Source of the DNA: JBMNCQ01 sp049366715
Lineage (GTDB): Bacteria; Bacillota; Peptococcia; Peptococcales; BICA1-8
Reading direction: 5' to 3'
Assembly (NCBI GenBank): GCA_049366715.1
Contig: JBMNCQ010000105.1
Location: 1 to 59,880 of the forward strand
DNA length: 59,880 nt
Numbering within the stretch: position 1 is the stretch's first letter; each line of letters starts with the position of its first letter. The position numbers and the translations under genes are program-made. Shown here in pieces: positions 58,313 to 59,880 of this stretch. Under the pieces are notes generated by a model. The model ran no database searches. It saw only the letters and a program-made list of their open reading frames with translations, and had not been told where the DNA came from.

Positions 58313-59776
58313 TTGTTTAATGCAACAAAATTAACAAAAGGCGTCGTCGTGGCTCTTATTTTTGCAGTTTTCTTCGGTATTAACAGCCTAGCCGGAGTTA
58401 ATTATGCCGGGCCGCAGGGTGCTGAAGCCGCAGCCGGAAATGCTCCTAAGTATGTATTTTATTTTATTGGTGACGGACTTGGTGCTACGCAAAGAACAGT
58501 TGCTGAATACTACATGCAGGAAAAAAACAATGACCCTACCGGTAAATTAATTATGAATACTTTCCCTACTTTCGGTATCAACACAACTTATTCCGCGGAT
58601 ACTTTAGTAACGGACTCTGCTGCTGCCGGTACGGCTTTGGCAGCCGGTTACAAGACAAATAACGGGATGATTGCCCAATTACCCAATGGCACCAATGTTA
58701 AAACTTTAGTTGAGTTGGCTGAGGAAAGAGGAATGGCGACAGGTCTGGCTACAACTACCAGATTAACCCATGCTACTCCTGCTGCATTTGCTGCTCATAA
58801 TCCGGACAGAGATGCTGAGAATGACATCGCTGCCGATTACGTGGACAGCGGTGTTGATTATCTTGTCGGCGGAGGTTATAGACATTTTGTTCCTAAAGAC
58901 GGAGCTTTAAGCTCCAAAAGAACGGATGACAGAAACTTAGTTAATGAGTTCGATGCGGAAGGTTATCAAACTTTCATCAGCGAATCCGCCACTGATTTCT
59001 TTAAAAATTATGTACCTAAAGCAGGGGATAAGGTATTAGGGCTATTTTCCAATTCCCATATTCCCTATGAGATCGACCGGGTTAATGAAAATCTGAATGT
59101 TCCCAGTATCGCTGAAATGACGAAAAAGGGTATTGATTTATTAAGCAAAGACCAGGATGGCTTCTTCTTTATGGTAGAAGGCGGGAGAATTGACCATGCA
59201 TGTCATGCCAATGATATCGCCGGTACGGTTCATGATACATTAGCGTTTGATGCAGCAATTAAAGAGGCGGTAGAATTCTATAATAATCATCCCGACGAAA
59301 CTTTAATCGTAGTTGTTGGTGACCACGAAACAGGTGGTATGGGTTTAGGATTCGGCACAAACTATTTTCTTAATTTAGAAACTGTTTTTGACGATAAAAT
59401 TTCTGTGGAAGATATTTTACAAAGCGCCTATAAAGGGAACAGAGCAGCATTTTATGCCTACATCGCTGAAAATTATGGTTTGAATGATCTCACTGCCGTT
59501 GAAAAGGCTGAAATTGAAAAAGCTATGGATATCGTTGATAAATCCGATAGCGCTGCTGCCGCTCTATACGGCGGATATGATCCTGTTGCCATTGCCGTAA
59601 CCCATATTGTATCTGAAAGAGCTAATATTTTCTGGACAACATATGCCCACTCCGGTACTGCTATCCCTATGAGTGCCCTGGGTGTGGCGGCAGAAAAATT
59701 TGCCGGCTACAAAGATAATACGGAAATTGCTAAAACCATGGCCGCTGTAATGGGCTTCCAATTAGGCCTTCTTTAA
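58313..59776 (+). CDS. phoA: secreted alkaline phosphatase (PhoA family)
   Basis: A 487-residue exported enzyme with signal sequence (GVVVALIFAVFFGINSLAGV). The active site is complete: FIGDGLG (metal Asp), VTDSAAAGTA (nucleophile Ser), THATPAAFAAHN, FFMVEGGRIDHACHAND, GDHETGGMG and YAHSG. It should release phosphate from monoesters outside the cell with two zinc and one magnesium. TTG 58313 follows AAGGGAGG by 6 bases. The 228-base gap before it holds a terminator and an A/T-rich stretch with TTTAACA and TTAATTAA. I see no convincing Pho box. Confidence 0.94.
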   Translation: MFNATKLTKGVVVALIFAVFFGINSLAGVNYAGPQGAEAAAGNAPKYVFYFIGDGLGATQRTVAEYYMQEKNNDPTGKLIMNTFPTFGINTTYSADTLVTDSAAAGTALAAGYKTNNGMIAQLPNGTNVKTLVELAEERGMATGLATTTRLTHATPAAFAAHNPDRDAENDIAADYVDSGVDYLVGGGYRHFVPKDGALSSKRTDDRNLVNEFDAEGYQTFISESATDFFKNYVPKAGDKVLGLFSNSHIPYEIDRVNENLNVPSIAEMTKKGIDLLSKDQDGFFFMVEGGRIDHACHANDIAGTVHDTLAFDAAIKEAVEFYNNHPDETLIVVVGDHETGGMGLGFGTNYFLNLETVFDDKISVEDILQSAYKGNRAAFYAYIAENYGLNDLTAVEKAEIEKAMDIVDKSDSAAAALYGGYDPVAIAVTHIVSERANIFWTTYAHSGTAIPMSALGVAAEKFAGYKDNTEIAKTMAAVMGFQLGLL

Positions 59777-59781
59777 TAATT

Positions 59782-59810
59782 AAAAAGCCGGGATATCCCG
59801 GCTTTTTTTA
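59782..59810 (+). terminator. rho-independent terminator after phoA
   Basis: AAAGCCGGG, loop ATAT, CCCGGCTTT, followed by further T. Confidence 0.92.
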
Positions 59811-59880
59811 TGAATGCTCAAGGTTTGAGACTAACTATATGAAGTCAAGTATATCCAAGTAAAAAAACCTGATTAATGAA

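Overview
The window looks like a chromosome segment of a low-to-moderate GC, endospore-forming, Gram-positive anaerobe of the Clostridia, probably near the Peptococcales/Desulfitobacterium group. Supporting signs are strong AGGAGG ribosome sites, frequent TTG and GTG starts, a SpoVT-type AbrB regulator, a PASTA-bearing SpoVD/FtsI-type transpeptidase, and a MurE with the DNPR motif of meso-diaminopimelate enzymes. No stable RNA gene or intact transposon was seen. Three runs of exactly 100 N sit inside tandem repeats and are assembly gaps of unknown true length.

Layout. 1-5.1 kb: possible insertion-sequence end repeats, a broken TetR gene, then an AraC-type activator and a pair of ABC half-exporters. 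5.5-18.2 kb: envelope and signalling genes. These are a GH18 spore/wall glycosidase, a diguanylate cyclase, a double-HD/HD-GYP protein, an ATP-grasp pair, a soluble chemoreceptor-like protein, an M42 peptidase, SfsA, a tandem-receiver LuxR regulator split by a frameshift at an A9 tract, a hybrid histidine kinase and an RpfG-type HD-GYP response regulator. 18.6-28.7 kb: a P-loop/Asp23 fusion, M28 peptidase, small membrane exporter, dihydrolipoyl dehydrogenase, a secreted protein built of near-identical 43-residue repeats, an orphan sensor kinase, a PrsA-type foldase and an M23 murein hydrolase.

28.8-37.6 kb is the most distinctive part. A PhoB-type two-component system (30.2-32.5 kb) is surrounded by poly-gamma-glutamate genes (pgsB, pgsC, a small membrane ORF, two PGA-hydrolase-family proteins), two lipoproteins and spoVT. 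Four promoters here share an array of heptamers (CGGYAAA type) spaced 10-11 bp upstream of a -10 box, and a weaker version precedes the response regulator. I infer a local regulon linking the two-component system to polyglutamate synthesis or turnover and to sporulation. The PGA-hydrolase relative inside the pgs operon has lost several conserved family residues, while the divergent copy keeps them.

38.1-57.5 kb is the division and cell-wall cluster: mraZ, rsmH, ftsL, spoVD/pbpB, murE, murF, mraY, murD, ftsW, murG, murC, murB, murA, ftsQ, ftsZ. It has a phased MraZ operator array, no ftsA, and unusual tandem repeats in its gaps: 31-bp and 61-bp arrays before murD, and 7-bp arrays before ftsQ and after ftsZ. 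The window ends with a MutT-type Nudix hydrolase and a secreted alkaline phosphatase.
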